Below are positions 13,828-21,252 of a stretch of DNA of 64,000 nt, one piece after another. The DNA is from a virus, in IMG/VR virus record IMGVR_UViG_3300017971_000013, positions 39,596 to 103,595 of that record; one strand, written 5' to 3'. Below the pieces are notes generated by a model. The model had not been told where the DNA came from, made no database searches, and worked only from the letters and a program-made list of their open reading frames with translations. Numbering within the stretch: the first letter of the stretch is position 1; each line of letters starts with the position of its first letter. Position numbers and translations under genes: made by a program.

Positions 13828-13999
13828 TCAACTAGAGAAACAAATTTGCGCACTTGTTGCCGCAAAATATGAAATAGATGTCAGTAGGGCATCTGTACGT
13901 ATAGCACCAGAGAGAGGTTGGACAACTGGTTACAAATTGTCTGACTTTTACATACAGGTACGCGCGGAAAGAATAACTGATACTTCTCAGGAGAAATAA
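13775..13999 (+). CDS. Hypothetical protein, 74 aa
   Basis: Start ATG 13775 has GAGAGAAGGGG upstream and overlaps the antitoxin-like gene by 53 bases. An N-terminal helix (VMVEERLENLVDLNQLEKQI) is followed by a strand-rich part. The position next to an antitoxin-like gene raises the thought of a partner, but the protein shows no RelE, Doc or PIN features. Confidence 0.6.
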   Translation: MKKLVMVEERLENLVDLNQLEKQICALVAAKYEIDVSRASVRIAPERGWTTGYKLSDFYIQVRAERITDTSQEK

Positions 14000-14000
14000 A

Positions 14001-14288
14001 ATGGCAACGGTGTCTGAGACAATTCGAGGCGTCATCGAAGGTGAAGGTTTAGAGGTTGCAGATTTGTATTCTTCTAACGTGACCGATGGAAAACATTGGA
14101 GACTACTGTTAAATAATGATGAATTTAAGGTACGACCCCCTATGAGAATGTTGTTGAATGATAAAGTACGCCAGGCCCTAGACTCTGAGGGTTACGTGGT
14201 CTTTAATAACAAAGTGGAGATAAAAGCGTATACAAGAGACGAGGTTGTAAATAATTACGCGGCCTTTTCTTATTACATAGAGGACTAG
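14001..14288 (+). CDS. Hypothetical protein, 95 aa
   Basis: 95 residues with CAGGAG upstream. An alpha/beta composition without Cys or membrane segments. The gap to each neighbour is one base, so it belongs to the same operon. No family is recognised. Confidence 0.7.
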   Translation: MATVSETIRGVIEGEGLEVADLYSSNVTDGKHWRLLLNNDEFKVRPPMRMLLNDKVRQALDSEGYVVFNNKVEIKAYTRDEVVNNYAAFSYYIED

Positions 14289-14289
14289 A

Positions 14290-14625
14290 ATGACTATCAG
14301 CAAAGAGAATTGGAAAACTTGGGTGCCAATAGCTCTTACTGTTTTGTCTATGCTAGGAGGCGCCTTTGGTACGATGATATCATGGATTCATGGTGTAGAC
14401 ATGCGGCTAGAGGTAATTGAACGTGAGATAAAGAACATAGAACCAAACTTCGAGCCTTATAAAATAGCTGTAGAACACAAAGAAAAAATTAAAATGAGGA
14501 AATTTTGCCATTCAACGCCTTCTGGTAAACGTTGTACAACGGAGGTTTGTGTAGATAAAGATGGAACCATGGAGTGTTCAGCTGTTCCAGACCTTAAAGA
14601 AGATGAGAAGAGAGCGGCACCTTAA
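14290..14625 (+). CDS. Membrane-anchored protein with Cys-containing tail
   Basis: 111 residues. Residues 12-33 form one hydrophobic helix (VPIALTVLSMLGGAFGTMIS), followed by a charged helical region and a C-terminal part with four Cys (CHSTPSGKRCTTEVC and MEC). The single N-terminal span with a coiled-coil-like region resembles phage lysis accessory proteins, and the endolysin is 0.8 kb downstream. A lysis role is plausible but unproven. Confidence 0.6.
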   Translation: MTISKENWKTWVPIALTVLSMLGGAFGTMISWIHGVDMRLEVIEREIKNIEPNFEPYKIAVEHKEKIKMRKFCHSTPSGKRCTTEVCVDKDGTMECSAVPDLKEDEKRAAP

Positions 14626-15145
14626 GAAAAAGCAAATGAAGGACATCATGACAAAAGCCCTGGAAGATTTAGAGCCGGTTGAAATTGTGGCGATGACAAA
14701 AGCACTTAGAGATGTGTATGCGGTTGCAAGAGATCAGGTGTTACCAGGTGTGCATCACGTTGATGTCGTAGTAAGATTAAAAGGCACAGTTAAAGTTGCC
14801 GATGCGCAACTTTACACACCAACAGCTGAAATCTCTTTTATGAAGATCTTGGCGCAAATGTTACATAATATTGGATACAACGAAGCGGCGATGGCGCTAC
14901 GTAAAATGTTTGTAGATCAATTTATGACAGCGGCAGAGATGTTAATAAAAGAAAAAAACCCTAAGAAAATAGAGGATGAGATAGAAGCGCTATCCACAGC
15001 TTTTGAAATGGTCAAACAACGTCTAAGAGACGTCCTACCTAAGAAACTTCGACATGGAGCCGTTTCACCTCAGCTCACCGTGGAAACCTGGGCTCCAGAA
15101 GATCCATTGTATTCAAAAATAAAAAAGATCTTTGGGAGGTGTTAA
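14603..15145 (+). CDS. Helical hypothetical protein, about 180 aa
   Basis: Start uncertain. ATG 14603 gives 180 residues with a very basic N-terminus (RRERHLKKKQ). ATG 14648 has a better GAAGGA site and gives 165. The protein is mainly helical, with an Ala/Met-rich middle and the repeated idea ALRKMFVDQFMTAAEML. No family is recognised. TAATG at 15143-15147 links it to the next gene. Confidence 0.65.
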   Translation: MRRERHLKKKQMKDIMTKALEDLEPVEIVAMTKALRDVYAVARDQVLPGVHHVDVVVRLKGTVKVADAQLYTPTAEISFMKILAQMLHNIGYNEAAMALRKMFVDQFMTAAEMLIKEKNPKKIEDEIEALSTAFEMVKQRLRDVLPKKLRHGAVSPQLTVETWAPEDPLYSKIKKIFGRC

Positions 15146-15387
15146 TGCTGCGTGAAGTAATTCAGGTATGGAAATGTTCCAAATGTGAATATTACGCATT
15201 TGGGGATGTTATTTCTTCTAAGAAACACAGAGAGGTTGTTGTAAATCGTTTAGGAGCAAAAAAGGTGCGGGTATACACAGAAAATCTGTGTGACGGGGAG
15301 ATGAAGAAAAAAGGTAAAGGTTTTGGTTGTTATGATTTAGATCCTGGTAAGGGCGCAGCTAGAAGCTGTAGTCATAGAGGAGAATAA
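15145..15387 (+). CDS. Zinc-ribbon protein, 80 aa
   Basis: Start ATG 15145 is preferred over GTG 15139 because GGGAGG lies 5 bases upstream. The N-terminus has WKCSKCEYY and later cysteines (LCDGE, GFGCYD, SCSH), with a basic central helix. It fits the zinc-ribbon theme of the cluster and ends two bases before the endolysin gene. Confidence 0.7.
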   Translation: MLREVIQVWKCSKCEYYAFGDVISSKKHREVVVNRLGAKKVRVYTENLCDGEMKKKGKGFGCYDLDPGKGAARSCSHRGE

Positions 15388-15389
15388 GA

Positions 15390-16505
15390 ATGAAGGAGAT
15401 ATATTTACGCATATTTACATGTGATTTTTGTTCGTGTATTTTTGGGATAGAATGGTCAAAGACAGATTCCCCTTGTGCAATAATCTGTCCGGTCTGCACA
15501 GAATATGTGTGGGAAGAAAACGACGAGGACGATATGGATCATCTTTCAGATACACAAGTTGAAGAAGCTGTAAGTTATAATAAAAAACAAAGTTATTCAC
15601 CTAGTACTTGGATGGAAATTCAAGAAATGGTAGTTTGTCACGCTGATGGACTCGTTGGGCCAGATACTGTTCAGCACGTAGCATTTTGGCAATATAGACA
15701 AGATATAGGATTGACTATAGATGGAAAAGTAGGGCCAGCTACCCTAAAAGAAATGGGTATTGAATACATTCCTGATGATGAATATGACATTAGAAACATG
15801 GTTAAAACCTACCCACATAGGTGTTTTGGTATAGATGTTTCTGACTATCAAGGTGATCTTTCTGCGGAAGATTTTCAACTTATGAAAGATGCGGGAGTAG
15901 TCTTTGTCATTTTTAAGGCTACTGAAGGTAGAACTTGGAAATCAAAATATTTTCATAACAATATTGTGAGAGCAAAAGGTGTCGGTCTTTTTGTATCTGC
16001 TTATCATTTGACGCGTTTGACAGACTCTGCCGTTACTGAGGTGATGAACCCAGAAGGAGGAGCAGAGAACTTTGTTAATTTTATAGGTGATAAATGGTCA
16101 CTGCTTGATTTTACTTGTTGGAACGATTTGGAATACAAACAGGTAGAACAGATGGTTAATTTGTGCAGCGCAGCTGAAGCAAATGATTGGTTGATGCGGT
16201 GGATGGTACGATTCAAAGAAATGGTTAGCCATAAAATTGAATTTTACCTGTCTCATAGAACAGCAAAGCTGTTTAGTTCGTATTGTGAACCTTTTAATAC
16301 AACAGAAGGGTGGTGGGCGTATTACGATTCTGCTACTTGGGGAGATCCACCAAAAATGTATCCTCCTAATTGGAATAAATGGATGTTTAGGCAGATAACA
16401 GGCTCGGGTAAGGTTCCTGGCATTCATGGGGATTGTGACATAAACTATTTTGCCGGAGATACACAAGACTTTTTGGACTTTATAACCAATGAGCAAAGAG
16501 GATAG
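15390..16505 (+). CDS. GH25 endolysin with zinc ribbon and peptidoglycan-binding domain
   Basis: 371 residues. Domain order: an N-terminal zinc ribbon (Cys 11, 14, 33, 36); a peptidoglycan-binding-like helical domain (about 60-130, with GLTIDGKVGPATLKEMG); and a GH25 muramidase domain (about 145-365) that opens with CFGIDVSDYQGD and ends with WMFRQITGSG and GDCDINYFAG. GH25 enzymes cleave between MurNAc and GlcNAc. Asp149 in GIDVSDYQG is the likely catalytic-site residue. There is no signal peptide, so a holin would be needed. The zinc ribbon fused at the N-terminus is not standard for the family. Confidence 0.85.
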   Translation: MKEIYLRIFTCDFCSCIFGIEWSKTDSPCAIICPVCTEYVWEENDEDDMDHLSDTQVEEAVSYNKKQSYSPSTWMEIQEMVVCHADGLVGPDTVQHVAFWQYRQDIGLTIDGKVGPATLKEMGIEYIPDDEYDIRNMVKTYPHRCFGIDVSDYQGDLSAEDFQLMKDAGVVFVIFKATEGRTWKSKYFHNNIVRAKGVGLFVSAYHLTRLTDSAVTEVMNPEGGAENFVNFIGDKWSLLDFTCWNDLEYKQVEQMVNLCSAAEANDWLMRWMVRFKEMVSHKIEFYLSHRTAKLFSSYCEPFNTTEGWWAYYDSATWGDPPKMYPPNWNKWMFRQITGSGKVPGIHGDCDINYFAGDTQDFLDFITNEQRG

Positions 16506-16509
16506 TTCT

Positions 16510-16761
16510 ATGTTCACAGCCCTGTTGGTGTTGTTTGTTGATATAGAGCGTCAAGTGCCTAAAGTATCTCTTTCTATGTTAACTAACGATTTTATTAACA
16601 GGGTTAAATCTTATATCGAATATGAACTTAGGGAATTAATGAAATTCTTTGGGTTCATATTTCGATATGAGCTACGGGTCTTACCGTGTGTTAGCTTATG
16701 TGATGTGGTTTTAAGCATACCAGATGAAGACATAGCTAAAATGAAGGAGTATAAATGGTAG
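16510..16761 (+). CDS. Hypothetical protein, 83 aa
   Basis: Start ATG 16510 has AGAGGA 7 bases upstream; ATG 16489 would overlap the endolysin. Mixed hydrophobic and charged, with possible amphipathic helices (NRVKSYIEYELRELMKFFGF). It overlaps thyX by 7 bases. No family is recognised. Confidence 0.6.
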   Translation: MFTALLVLFVDIERQVPKVSLSMLTNDFINRVKSYIEYELRELMKFFGFIFRYELRVLPCVSLCDVVLSIPDEDIAKMKEYKW

Positions 16762-17477
16762 ACGTTATTGTAGAGAGACCTCATGTGGAAATAATAAGCC
16801 CACCAATGATTTTTAAATATAATAAAATGATGGTGGAGATTTGCGCGAGAAACTGTTATAAATCAGAAGAAGGCAGACTCTTCAAACATTCAGATAGATT
16901 CTTAAAGAGCGTAATTCAGACAAGAGGACACGTTTCTGTAGCGGATCATGCGCACATTACTGTGCGTTTCTTTATTGATAGAGCTTGCTCTCACCAACTT
17001 GTTCGTCATAGAATTGCTGCGTATTCTCAAGAATCACAACGTTATTGTAACTACGGAAAGAATAACGCGTTGAGGGTTGTTGGCGAGCCAGACATATTCA
17101 ATGAAGGCGATGATCTCAAACAACTTTGGATAGAAAAGAGAAGAGAAGACTACGAAGAGTACTTGTTGTATCTTAAAAGAGGGGTAAAGCCAGAGGCAGC
17201 GAGAACTTGTTTACCTAACGCTACAAAAACAGAGATATGTTCTACTTTTGATTTGACTGAGTGGCGCCATATCTTTAAAATTCGAGCACTGAGTTCTGCT
17301 GCACAATGGCAGATTCGAGCTGTGATGCAGAGGACTTTGATTTATTTTGATACTCTGTTACCAGCTTTTTTTAGCGATCAAATGAGACAGCTTAGAGAAT
17401 CAAAAGACGGATTGGCTGTATTTGATAGGGCAGATCTGAAGAAATTTCCGTGGGAACAACATGGCATAGAATGGTAA
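16755..17477 (+). CDS. thyX: Flavin-dependent thymidylate synthase
   Basis: 240 residues with AAGGAG upstream. ThyX methylates dUMP to dTMP using FAD, NADPH and methylenetetrahydrofolate. The signature RHRX7S is present as RHRIAAYSQES (84-94), continuing QRYCNY. Other family features are RGHVSVADH (57-65), with the His at 59 typical of the FAD site, and LPNATKTEI near residue 155. Length is normal for the family. With dUTPase at 19767 it forms a thymidine supply set. Confidence 0.95.
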   Translation: MVDVIVERPHVEIISPPMIFKYNKMMVEICARNCYKSEEGRLFKHSDRFLKSVIQTRGHVSVADHAHITVRFFIDRACSHQLVRHRIAAYSQESQRYCNYGKNNALRVVGEPDIFNEGDDLKQLWIEKRREDYEEYLLYLKRGVKPEAARTCLPNATKTEICSTFDLTEWRHIFKIRALSSAAQWQIRAVMQRTLIYFDTLLPAFFSDQMRQLRESKDGLAVFDRADLKKFPWEQHGIEW

Positions 17478-17481
17478 GAAC

Positions 17482-17769
17482 ATGGTACAAACGTGCTCTA
17501 AACACCAATTCACACATAATTGTGTGATTACTTTTGACGGTAATTTTGAGGCGTGTCCACTATGCAGCGCACTTGCTGAGGTGGAGGAATATAAACCTGT
17601 TTACGACAGATTTAAAGACCTTTTTATTACTCAGACTAAGATGGACAAAGCTTTTACTATTATGGCAACTGCTATGGTAGATGCTTCTTCTGTTTTAGAG
17701 GCTGAGGTGGAGCGTGTAACCAATGACCTGGGAGTCCTTGTTAATGAAAGAAAAAATCAATCACCCTGA
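17482..17769 (+). CDS. Small Cys/His-containing protein
   Basis: 95 residues. The N-terminus has CSKHQFTHNC and CPLC, a possible zinc knuckle, followed by a long helical C-terminal half. It overlaps the DUF3310 gene by 26 bases. No function is recognised. Confidence 0.65.
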   Translation: MVQTCSKHQFTHNCVITFDGNFEACPLCSALAEVEEYKPVYDRFKDLFITQTKMDKAFTIMATAMVDASSVLEAEVERVTNDLGVLVNERKNQSP

Positions 17770-17971
17770 CTACTATAACGCCGCTGCCTTGGAGACAATA
17801 GATGCTATTGAAGGTCTAGGGTGCGAACCTGGTTTTAGTATTGGGTCTGTAATTAAATACATAACAAGGTACCAACATAAAGGTTCGCCTCTTACAGATC
17901 TTAGAAAAGCCAAGTGGTATATTGACAGACTTATTCAATACGAAGAGAAGAAATTAGAAGACAAGCGTTAA
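17744..17971 (+). CDS. DUF3310 family protein
   Basis: 75 residues from ATG 17744. It matches the DUF3310 family of phage proteins, sometimes annotated as nucleotide-kinase-like. It opens NHPDYYN and continues with ETIDAIEGLG, GSVIKYITRYQHKG and LRKAKWYIDRLI, the family core in order. Enzymatic activity is unproven for the family. Its place between thyX and dut agrees with nucleotide metabolism. The upstream ATG 17723 is not preferred. Confidence 0.85.
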   Translation: MKEKINHPDYYNAAALETIDAIEGLGCEPGFSIGSVIKYITRYQHKGSPLTDLRKAKWYIDRLIQYEEKKLEDKR

Positions 17972-17973
17972 CG

Positions 17974-17987
17974 TTGCCATTGTGCAA
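17974..17987 (+). repeat. Palindrome family copy (TTGCCATTGTGCAA)
   Basis: Followed by CTTT and TAGGAG, then ATG 18002. It sits in the leader, with the ribosome binding site directly downstream. Confidence 0.75.
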
Positions 17988-18001
17988 CTTTAGGAGTTTT
18001 C

Positions 18002-18250
18002 ATGTCTAACTCTAGAGAAGAAGAAAAACTGCCGCCTGAATGTGCGGATGGTGTCCTAGATATCAAAGCGTATGATGCAGCTATCAATAACCCAGACAGG
18101 AAAGCTTATTGGAATCCAGAAGGCAAAAAAAGATGTACATGGTGTTTAAACGTTGTAGAGCAGCTGGCAGATGAGAGGTACTGCGAAACGTGCAGGCGTA
18201 TGTACATTTTTAAACTCAAATCAGAATTCAAGGATACTTCAGAAGCATGA
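18002..18250 (+). CDS. Zinc-ribbon protein, 82 aa
   Basis: 82 residues with TAGGAG upstream. An acidic N-terminal half is followed by CTWCLNV and CETCRRM, a zinc ribbon. The C-terminus overlaps the next gene (ATGA). The fold suggests a nucleic-acid or protein contact role; no family is recognised. Confidence 0.7.
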   Translation: MSNSREEEKLPPECADGVLDIKAYDAAINNPDRKAYWNPEGKKRCTWCLNVVEQLADERYCETCRRMYIFKLKSEFKDTSEA

Positions 18251-18570
18251 ACATTTATGCTTATTCTGTACCAGGCGCAACAATCTTTGTTTCCACCCTA
18301 CAGAAAGCGAGGCTCAGGGCAGAGGAGGTGGCCACAAGAGGCGCTACGGCGGTCGTTCTTAAGTTTGATTTTCCATCTTTGAGCAAAGATCTTGTTGTTA
18401 AATTATGTAATAGCGGTGTTGACGCTGTTCCTTTTGTGAAACTTGAGGAATGGAAACCTCTTTATTACAAATCTAATGACAAGATGGTTTTTGACTCTGT
18501 GGTTCGAAGAGACCTAGGTATACATAAAGCTAAAGAAGAATCGGAAGAAGAGGAGGAGGAAGAGGTATGA
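18247..18570 (+). CDS. Hypothetical protein with acidic tail
   Basis: 107 residues. An alpha/beta body (YAYSVPGATIFVSTLQKARL and on) ends in a run of glutamates (ESEEEEEEEV). It is coupled to both neighbours by ATGA overlaps. No family is recognised. Confidence 0.7.
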   Translation: MNIYAYSVPGATIFVSTLQKARLRAEEVATRGATAVVLKFDFPSLSKDLVVKLCNSGVDAVPFVKLEEWKPLYYKSNDKMVFDSVVRRDLGIHKAKEESEEEEEEEV

Positions 18571-18800
18571 AACTATTTTTGTTTTTGGTGACATTTTGCG
18601 CGTTGATGTTTAGCGGTTGTCCAAATGACAACTGTGAGGTTGCCTCAACACGTTGTGAAGGGAATGTTGCTCAGGTTTGCAACGCTGATAAGAACTGGCA
18701 AGATTTTCTTAGTTGTGACGAAATGGAAGGCGATTGGGTTTGTGGTCAGGTTCCAGAAACTAAAGATTTCACGTGTTTGCAAGAGGAAGGTTCTGATTAA
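18567..18800 (+). CDS. Cys-rich secreted lipoprotein
   Basis: 77 residues. A signal peptide (MKLFLFLVTFCALMFSGC) ends in a lipobox (FSGC, Cys 18), so the protein is probably lipidated and sent to the cell envelope. The mature part has eight more cysteines spaced like the disulfide-rich lipoproteins of Myxococcota-type bacteria (C...RCEGN...QVCN...W...SC). On a phage this is a likely moron, for example blocking superinfection at the surface. That role and the host link are inference. Confidence 0.75.
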   Translation: MKLFLFLVTFCALMFSGCPNDNCEVASTRCEGNVAQVCNADKNWQDFLSCDEMEGDWVCGQVPETKDFTCLQEEGSD

Positions 18801-19171
18801 TGCCTACTATCAAATTCAAGACTTTTACATATGTTCCAGATCAATTGGAGGAAGAGGTCGGTCAAGATCAGTATTTTTCTGAACGATTACAGCAGGTTCT
18901 GAAGGATGGTAATCGTTTGGTCACATTTAGCACACCAACTTACACAACAGGTGCGGTACGTTTCTCTGTTGTTTACTTGGAGCCTACAACTGAAGAGCTT
19001 GCGCAGGTTGAACAGCAGAAAGAGGCAATGGCGCAAGCACAGGCTGCCCAGGCAGAAGCATCAAAGCAGAATAATGTATCCAATGAACTCGCTATGGAGC
19101 TTTTAAGGTCTCAAAAGCGTGAAATTGAGATGCAAAGGTCAGAAATCGACAGGCTGAAAGGGAGTAGCTGA
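18800..19171 (+). CDS. Protein with C-terminal coiled coil
   Basis: 123 residues. The N-terminal 65 residues are beta-rich; the remainder is an Ala/Gln/Glu-rich helix (EQQKEAMAQAQAAQAEASKQ) ending in a charged coiled coil. It starts at the TAATG overlap with the lipoprotein gene. Function unknown. Confidence 0.7.
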   Translation: MPTIKFKTFTYVPDQLEEEVGQDQYFSERLQQVLKDGNRLVTFSTPTYTTGAVRFSVVYLEPTTEELAQVEQQKEAMAQAQAAQAEASKQNNVSNELAMELLRSQKREIEMQRSEIDRLKGSS

Positions 19172-19770
19172 TGTTGCCGATCACATCTGAAGATGTAAAA
19201 AACTTCTGGGCCTATATGAGCAATCATTATGGTACAGATATTGTTACAAAAGACGATAGTTGGTTTATAGAGATCTTAGCTTTTGCCATGGATACTTTAG
19301 GTATTGTGGATAAAGAAAAATTCATGAATCATTTTACGACAACTATCGGTATGAACATCTATGTGCCTTTTGAAATTGGCACAATGGAAGAAGGTGCACC
19401 TTCTTTGTTGTCTCAGATGGCTACATGTGTTCATGAGCATATGCATGTTAAGCAACATTTAGTAGAACCGGCTTTGTTTGAATTGAAATATCTTTTTGAT
19501 TCTGTACACAGGGCTGCATACGAGGCCAAAGCATACGCTGCCAACATGGAAATGCACTGGTGGTATAACGGGAAGCTTTTAGACACAGAAAAGCTGGCGA
19601 ATAAACTCAAAGGCTATGCTGTTGATGAGGCGGATATTCAGGTAACAAAAAAGACCTTGGATATGCTTAGTGTTACTATTTCTAGAGGAGGTGTTGTTAC
19701 TAAGCCTATGCGTGTGGCCATGAAATGGTTGAAGAAAAGATTTCCAGATCATGTGCCGGGGACACCATGA
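19171..19770 (+). CDS. Putative zinc metallopeptidase-like protein
   Basis: 199 residues. CVHEHMHVKQH (about 87-97) contains HEHMH, a classic HExxH zinc site with Glu as general base. A later YEAKAYAANME helix could give the third ligand. No signal peptide or transmembrane segment is seen, so it would act in the cytoplasm or virion. The target is unknown. The call rests on the motif alone and no peptidase family is assigned. Confidence 0.55.
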   Translation: MLPITSEDVKNFWAYMSNHYGTDIVTKDDSWFIEILAFAMDTLGIVDKEKFMNHFTTTIGMNIYVPFEIGTMEEGAPSLLSQMATCVHEHMHVKQHLVEPALFELKYLFDSVHRAAYEAKAYAANMEMHWWYNGKLLDTEKLANKLKGYAVDEADIQVTKKTLDMLSVTISRGGVVTKPMRVAMKWLKKRFPDHVPGTP

Positions 19771-20201
19771 CAGAAATTATTTTTGAGATGTTAGAGAACT
19801 ACCCAAGTGATTGTCCCATACCAAAATATGAATCAGATTGTGCCAGCGGCATGGACGTAAGAGCAGCAAACTCTTATTTATTGTGGCCAGGAAAAACAGC
19901 CCTGATAAAAACAGGCTTGAAAGTAGAAATACCAAAAGGGTTTGAGTTACAGGTGCGTCCTAGGTCAGGTCTAGCTTTAAAACATGGAATAACGGTTTTA
20001 AACGCACCAGGGACAATTGATCAAGATTACAGGGATGAGATTGGAGTTCTTCTTATTAACCACGGAGGGGACACTTTCACTATTGAGAGAGGAGACAGGA
20101 TAGCTCAGCTTGTTTTATCTAGGGTAGAGAAAGCCATACCCAAGGTAGGTGTTGTGAAAGAAACTTCTAGAAAAGGCGGTTTCGGCAGCACTGGGGTGTA
20201 A
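19767..20201 (+). CDS. dut: dUTP diphosphatase
   Basis: 144 residues from ATG 19767 (ATGA overlap); the frame from 19725 lies inside the upstream gene. All trimeric dUTPase motifs are visible: ASGMDVRA (26-33), RPRSGLALKHGI (64-75), GTIDQDYRDEIGV (82-94), RGDRIAQLVL (108-117) and the C-terminal RKGGFGSTG (135-143). It converts dUTP to dUMP and diphosphate, feeding ThyX and keeping uracil out of phage DNA. Normal length. Confidence 0.96.
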   Translation: MTEIIFEMLENYPSDCPIPKYESDCASGMDVRAANSYLLWPGKTALIKTGLKVEIPKGFELQVRPRSGLALKHGITVLNAPGTIDQDYRDEIGVLLINHGGDTFTIERGDRIAQLVLSRVEKAIPKVGVVKETSRKGGFGSTGV

Positions 20202-20212
20202 GAGGACTGAAG

Positions 20213-20248
20213 ACCCCGCTTGCATTTTTGTAGGCGGGGTTTTCTTTT
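20213..20248 (+). terminator. Rho-independent terminator after dut
   Basis: ACCCCGC (20213-20219) pairs with GCGGGGT (20234-20240), followed by TTTTCTTTT. Confidence 0.9.
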
Positions 20249-20252
20249 AACA

Positions 20253-20266
20253 TTGCAAGGTGGCAA
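20253..20266 (+). repeat. Palindrome family copy next to queD
   Basis: TTGCAAGGTGGCAA, preceded by TTTAACA, lies three bases before the queD ATG. Its internal AAGG is the only possible ribosome binding site. Confidence 0.7.
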
Positions 20267-20269
20267 CTT

Positions 20270-20704
20270 ATGGAAGTAACTATAGCTAAGAATTTTCATT
20301 TTGAAGCAGCTCATAGGCTAAAAGACCATTTTGGTAAATGTGAATTTATTCATGGTCATTCTTACAAATTAGAGCTTTTTCTTACTGGTTCTGTAGATCC
20401 AGACACAGGTGTTGTGCTGGATTTTCTTTTGTTTGATAGGTTGTACTATCATAAATGTGAGGCATTGGCTATAGCTGATTTTGACCACGCCTTTATTATA
20501 CAAGAAGAAGATCCTGTGAATGTAAAAATATATGCTCGTGTGATTGAGATTGGGTCTCCTCCTACTGTTGAGAATCTTGTGTTGATCTTCAAAAATATTA
20601 TTGTCGATGCTTTGTCAAAAGATAAAGAATCTTATGGAAATATATGCGGCGGAAAGCTTATTTTATGGGAAACTGAAAGATCGCGCGCAGAGGTATCATT
20701 TTAA
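20270..20704 (+). CDS. queD: QueD, 6-carboxytetrahydropterin synthase
   Basis: 144 residues. QueD converts dihydroneopterin triphosphate to 6-carboxytetrahydropterin in preQ0 synthesis. Zinc ligands His15, His28 and His30 (EAAH and IHGH), catalytic Cys24, DFDH (71-73), PTVEN (99-102) and LILWET (130-135) are visible. With QueC at 43368 and DpdA at 2728 it supports 7-deazaguanine modification of the phage DNA. A family palindrome containing the only ribosome binding site abuts the start, so expression may be controlled there. Confidence 0.93.
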   Translation: MEVTIAKNFHFEAAHRLKDHFGKCEFIHGHSYKLELFLTGSVDPDTGVVLDFLLFDRLYYHKCEALAIADFDHAFIIQEEDPVNVKIYARVIEIGSPPTVENLVLIFKNIIVDALSKDKESYGNICGGKLILWETERSRAEVSF

Positions 20705-20720
20705 AGTAGGGGGGATTGCA

Positions 20721-21122
20721 ATGTCAGGTAAATTTTTGTATGATGCACTAGAAGCAGTGCTTAATAACACTGTATCAGGAGGAAATGCGCCCCATTTAGA
20801 TCTTTTTTGGGCAACTTTTCCTCAGGTGCTTTTTATGCCTATAGATTCTTCACGCCAAACTTTTTCCCTCCTATCTACGGTAGCTCCAGCACCAGATGCG
20901 GATGTCCCGCAATTAGAAGAGACATTTATAGAGCAACCTGTCAAGACCCTCATGCTAGAGGACATTAAATTCCTTTACTTGAGGGCTTTGCATCTTCTGG
21001 TTGTGGATTCTTCTTTTCTTGAAAAATATAAAGATACAATGCGGATGCCTAAATTGCTTGAATTTATGGTGTCTTTGGGGTTGTTTAAGACAGGGAGGAG
21101 GCAATGCCGGGTAAACAGGTGA
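20721..21122 (+). CDS. Hypothetical protein, 133 aa
   Basis: Start ATG 20721 after AGGGGGG; the frame open from 20601 overlaps queD. A mostly helical protein with a central Pro-rich loop. No family is recognised. The 3' end overlaps the next small gene by 19 bases. Confidence 0.65.
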   Translation: MSGKFLYDALEAVLNNTVSGGNAPHLDLFWATFPQVLFMPIDSSRQTFSLLSTVAPAPDADVPQLEETFIEQPVKTLMLEDIKFLYLRALHLLVVDSSFLEKYKDTMRMPKLLEFMVSLGLFKTGRRQCRVNR

Positions 21123-21250
21123 AGAATTGGAAACAATACCATGCGTTGAGACGTAAAGGGCTTTCAAAAACATCTTCGGCGAAGATAGCTAACGCGCGCA
21201 GCCGTAGAAGAAAACATGGTGGAAGCTGCTCAAAAGCTAAACGGAGATAA
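21104..21250 (+). CDS. Small basic protein, DUF7218-like
   Basis: 48 residues with an excellent site (GGGAGGAGG). The start MPGK and the segment YHALRRKGLSKTSSAKIANA match the small basic protein type (MPGK...YExLRxxGxSKxxAAxIxNA) often annotated as DUF7218, and an Arg/Lys-rich tail follows. A possible helix-turn nucleic-acid binder; function unknown. Confidence 0.7.
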   Translation: MPGKQVKNWKQYHALRRKGLSKTSSAKIANARSRRRKHGGSCSKAKRR

Positions 21251-21252
21251 TA

